Of a stretch of 64,000 bases of DNA, positions 62,499 through 64,000 are shown piece after piece. Location of the stretch: contig CAKNXK010000012.1 of assembly GCA_932182025.1 (NCBI GenBank), positions 61,184 to 125,183 of the forward strand. The letters run 5' to 3'. Both the position numbers and the translations under genes were made by a program. Numbering within the stretch: position 1 is the stretch's first letter; each line of letters begins with the position of its first letter. This DNA comes from an uncultured Candidatus Melainabacteria bacterium (lineage in GTDB: Bacteria; Cyanobacteriota; Vampirovibrionia; Gastranaerophilales; Gastranaerophilaceae). A model generated the notes under the pieces. That model ran no database searches. It was not told the DNA's origin and saw only the letters and a program-made list of their open reading frames with translations.

Positions 62499-63822
62499 CT
62501 TCCACTTCAAAACTCCTATTCCAAGGGTAGGAGTAAATAATTGAGCCGATTTGTTTATACTTCGTCAATTTTTCTTCAAACGGTTTCATTAAATCTTTAA
62601 TATCCGGAGTTTGTCCATTAACACGTATATTTGCCTGATAAGCCCAGTCGTCGAGCATCCTAATCATCTGAAGGTTTTTAAATGCTTCATGATTATATTT
62701 TGATGCGCCGTATTTTACTTTTACAGTAGCAAGAATAGTTCCTAATGTATTTGCAGATGTATTCCATCCCGAATAGCCATAAAAATTATCATCAAGTTTT
62801 GGCAAAATTTGCTCTACAAAGGCATTATCAGAACCGTTTGCAAATCTTACATCAGCTATTGCATAAGGTTTCTTCGGAGGAATAAATGTTTTATTATACG
62901 GTTGTGTAGTCCAGCCCATAACAAGTTCGCCTTGTTTTTCAATAAAGTTATTAACAATTAAAACCAAATCTGCTTCATTTCGGTCAAAAACACGAACAAA
63001 ACCGCCTAATTCAAGCTGACCTTCCACTGATTTTTCAATCGAAACATCCTCGTAGTTTGAAATCTTGTCTTTATATTCAGGCTCTGTGAACTCAACAAAA
63101 ACTTTTATTTCTTTTTCAATAGCACGAGCCAGAAGAGTCAACGGAATTTCATCTGCGCCAGTCTTGGTCTTGCCGCCTAACCGTTCAAGCTCTCGAGCTT
63201 CTTCAACATTAAAACCTCTTTCAGCACAATCATCCTTTGAAAAAATTAGTGTTTCGAAATCCCAATCCAAATAAGATTTGTTTATTTCAAAATTACGTTT
63301 GCGAGTTATAAGATAGTCTTGGAGAATTTCATCAGGTATAGCGCACTCCTTCCCTGAATGGAGAAGGTTTGTATGTGGTGACCCACCATAAGGCAATCCG
63401 TCATAATGAAACGAATACTCAAAAATCTTCTTGCCCCATTCAGACCAGTACTCTTTTTCTTCCTCATTATAATTATTATTGGAAATTCGCATTATACTTG
63501 AAAAAGCATAAACCTTTTTACCCTCCAGCAGTGGTTTTAATCTTGCAAGTCTTGATTTAATCTCATCAATAGACTCTATTCCCCTTCTGGACGGTATTAA
63601 CCCGCCATAAGCCAATGTATCAAGTGACAACACAAATGCATCACACTCATTTATCCCCTCCATCCATTTTAAAATTTCATCAATCTGCGCGATTTTGGTT
63701 AAATCACCAAGATATTCCCTTGGAGGGAGTAGTAATTCTATCTCGTCATCCATTGCCGCAATATATTTTGGCAAAGTATAGCAAACAGGTCTATTATCTA
63801 TTGGTATAAAGCATATTCTCAT
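62488..63822 (-). CDS. DUF4127 family protein
   Basis: 444 residues. FIPIDNRPVCYTLPKYIA at the N-terminus and SLDTLAYGGLIPSRRG near residue 68 are DUF4127 signatures; a Rossmann-like alpha/beta domain follows. Function of the family is unknown; it occurs in Firmicutes and other anaerobes. A TTTGTTACAA element is 30 bp upstream. Confidence 0.85.
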   Translation of the reverse strand: MRICFIPIDNRPVCYTLPKYIAAMDDEIELLLPPREYLGDLTKIAQIDEILKWMEGINECDAFVLSLDTLAYGGLIPSRRGIESIDEIKSRLARLKPLLEGKKVYAFSSIMRISNNNYNEEEKEYWSEWGKKIFEYSFHYDGLPYGGSPHTNLLHSGKECAIPDEILQDYLITRKRNFEINKSYLDWDFETLIFSKDDCAERGFNVEEARELERLGGKTKTGADEIPLTLLARAIEKEIKVFVEFTEPEYKDKISNYEDVSIEKSVEGQLELGGFVRVFDRNEADLVLIVNNFIEKQGELVMGWTTQPYNKTFIPPKKPYAIADVRFANGSDNAFVEQILPKLDDNFYGYSGWNTSANTLGTILATVKVKYGASKYNHEAFKNLQMIRMLDDWAYQANIRVNGQTPDIKDLMKPFEEKLTKYKQIGSIIYSYPWNRSFEVEVSL

Positions 63823-64000
63823 ATCCTTATTTTAACATACTTATTAAGATTTGTAACAAAGTTATAAAATTGCGCAATTCTATAAAAAAGAAATACTTTA
63901 TATATATGTAAGCATTAAATAAACACGAAACATAACACACAACCTTTCATACAACCTACACACTAACCTTCTACACATGAGGAATTAACGAAACAAGATT
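63823..64000. other. Non-coding end of window
   Basis: No gene of support. Contains a TTTGTTACAA element (63851-63860, minus orientation), a 24-nt near-perfect palindrome (63862-63885, TTATA..ATTGCGCAAT..TATAA) suitable for a dimeric regulator, and at the edge GAGGAATT, which may be the Shine-Dalgarno of a plus-strand gene beyond the window. Confidence 0.5.

Overview
The window is an AT-rich, gene-dense chromosomal segment from a diderm, flagellated bacterium that probably lives anaerobically. The outer-membrane assembly pair BamA/Skp-like, type IV pilus retraction ATPase PilT, a giant flagellin with FliW and CsrA, reverse rubrerythrin and ferritin, Mini-RNase III, and the Ycf46 / Ycf35-like / DUF2997 gene trio together point to a non-photosynthetic cyanobacterial relative of the Vampirovibrionia ('Melainabacteria', gut Gastranaerophilales type). 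This placement is inferred from gene content; no rRNA is present to confirm it.

Layout. 1-7.6 kb: a truncated acidic Tudor-like protein, era, a GH13-like protein, a short His-rich leader ORF with a hairpin, a lineage-type membrane protein, then pilT-recO-gatD on the minus strand and a small Cys/Ser/Gly-repeat protein divergent from a GshB-like ATP-grasp ligase. 8.7-14.2 kb: a TPR-fliW-csrA-TPR-coiled-coil operon, an exported beta-rich protein, an FtsB/DivIC-like protein, another TPR protein and mini-RNase III. 14.2-19 kb: reverse rubrerythrin, infC with a non-ATG start, tRNA-Phe, an NTF2-like/HxlR pair, an orphan LuxR-type HTH, ferritin and an ArsB/NhaD-type transporter. 19-29.4 kb: exported or lineage-specific proteins, a GHL10 glycosidase-like lipoprotein-sized protein, an M20 peptidase, the GGGtGRT/IscU-like pair, an XRE regulator with a perfect palindrome, and rpsP. 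29.4-36.2 kb: the chromosome condensation operon smc-(small membrane protein)-scpA-scpB followed by a matrixin-TPR protease.

36.2-42.1 kb is the most unusual block: a 1286-residue flagellin whose surface domain is replaced by about 970 residues of four RTX-like beta-roll modules, with a 13-base poly-C tract just upstream of its start, a divergent partner gene, two 88-bp direct repeats and a long stem-loop at its 3' end, and a degenerate copy of the same repeat at the other side. 42.1-52.3 kb is one long minus-strand run: bamA, skp, pyrimidine-nucleoside phosphorylase, then an apparently undescribed set made of a soluble FHIPEP (FlhA C-domain) protein, two helix-hairpin-helix membrane proteins (one frameshifted), a Pro/Glu-rich membrane protein, a radical SAM activase, Ycf46 AAA+ ATPase, a Ycf35-like protein and DUF2997. 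Three of these end in the same C-terminal motif (NDER-x-[VI]-D). 52.4-64 kb returns to housekeeping genes: topA-dprA, rpsF-ssb-rpsR, a YqeG phosphatase, a U32 peptidase-family protein, a zincin-like protein and DUF4127.

Several starts were moved from the longest open frame on the basis of Shine-Dalgarno position. Rho-independent terminators are easy to see and often sit between convergent genes.
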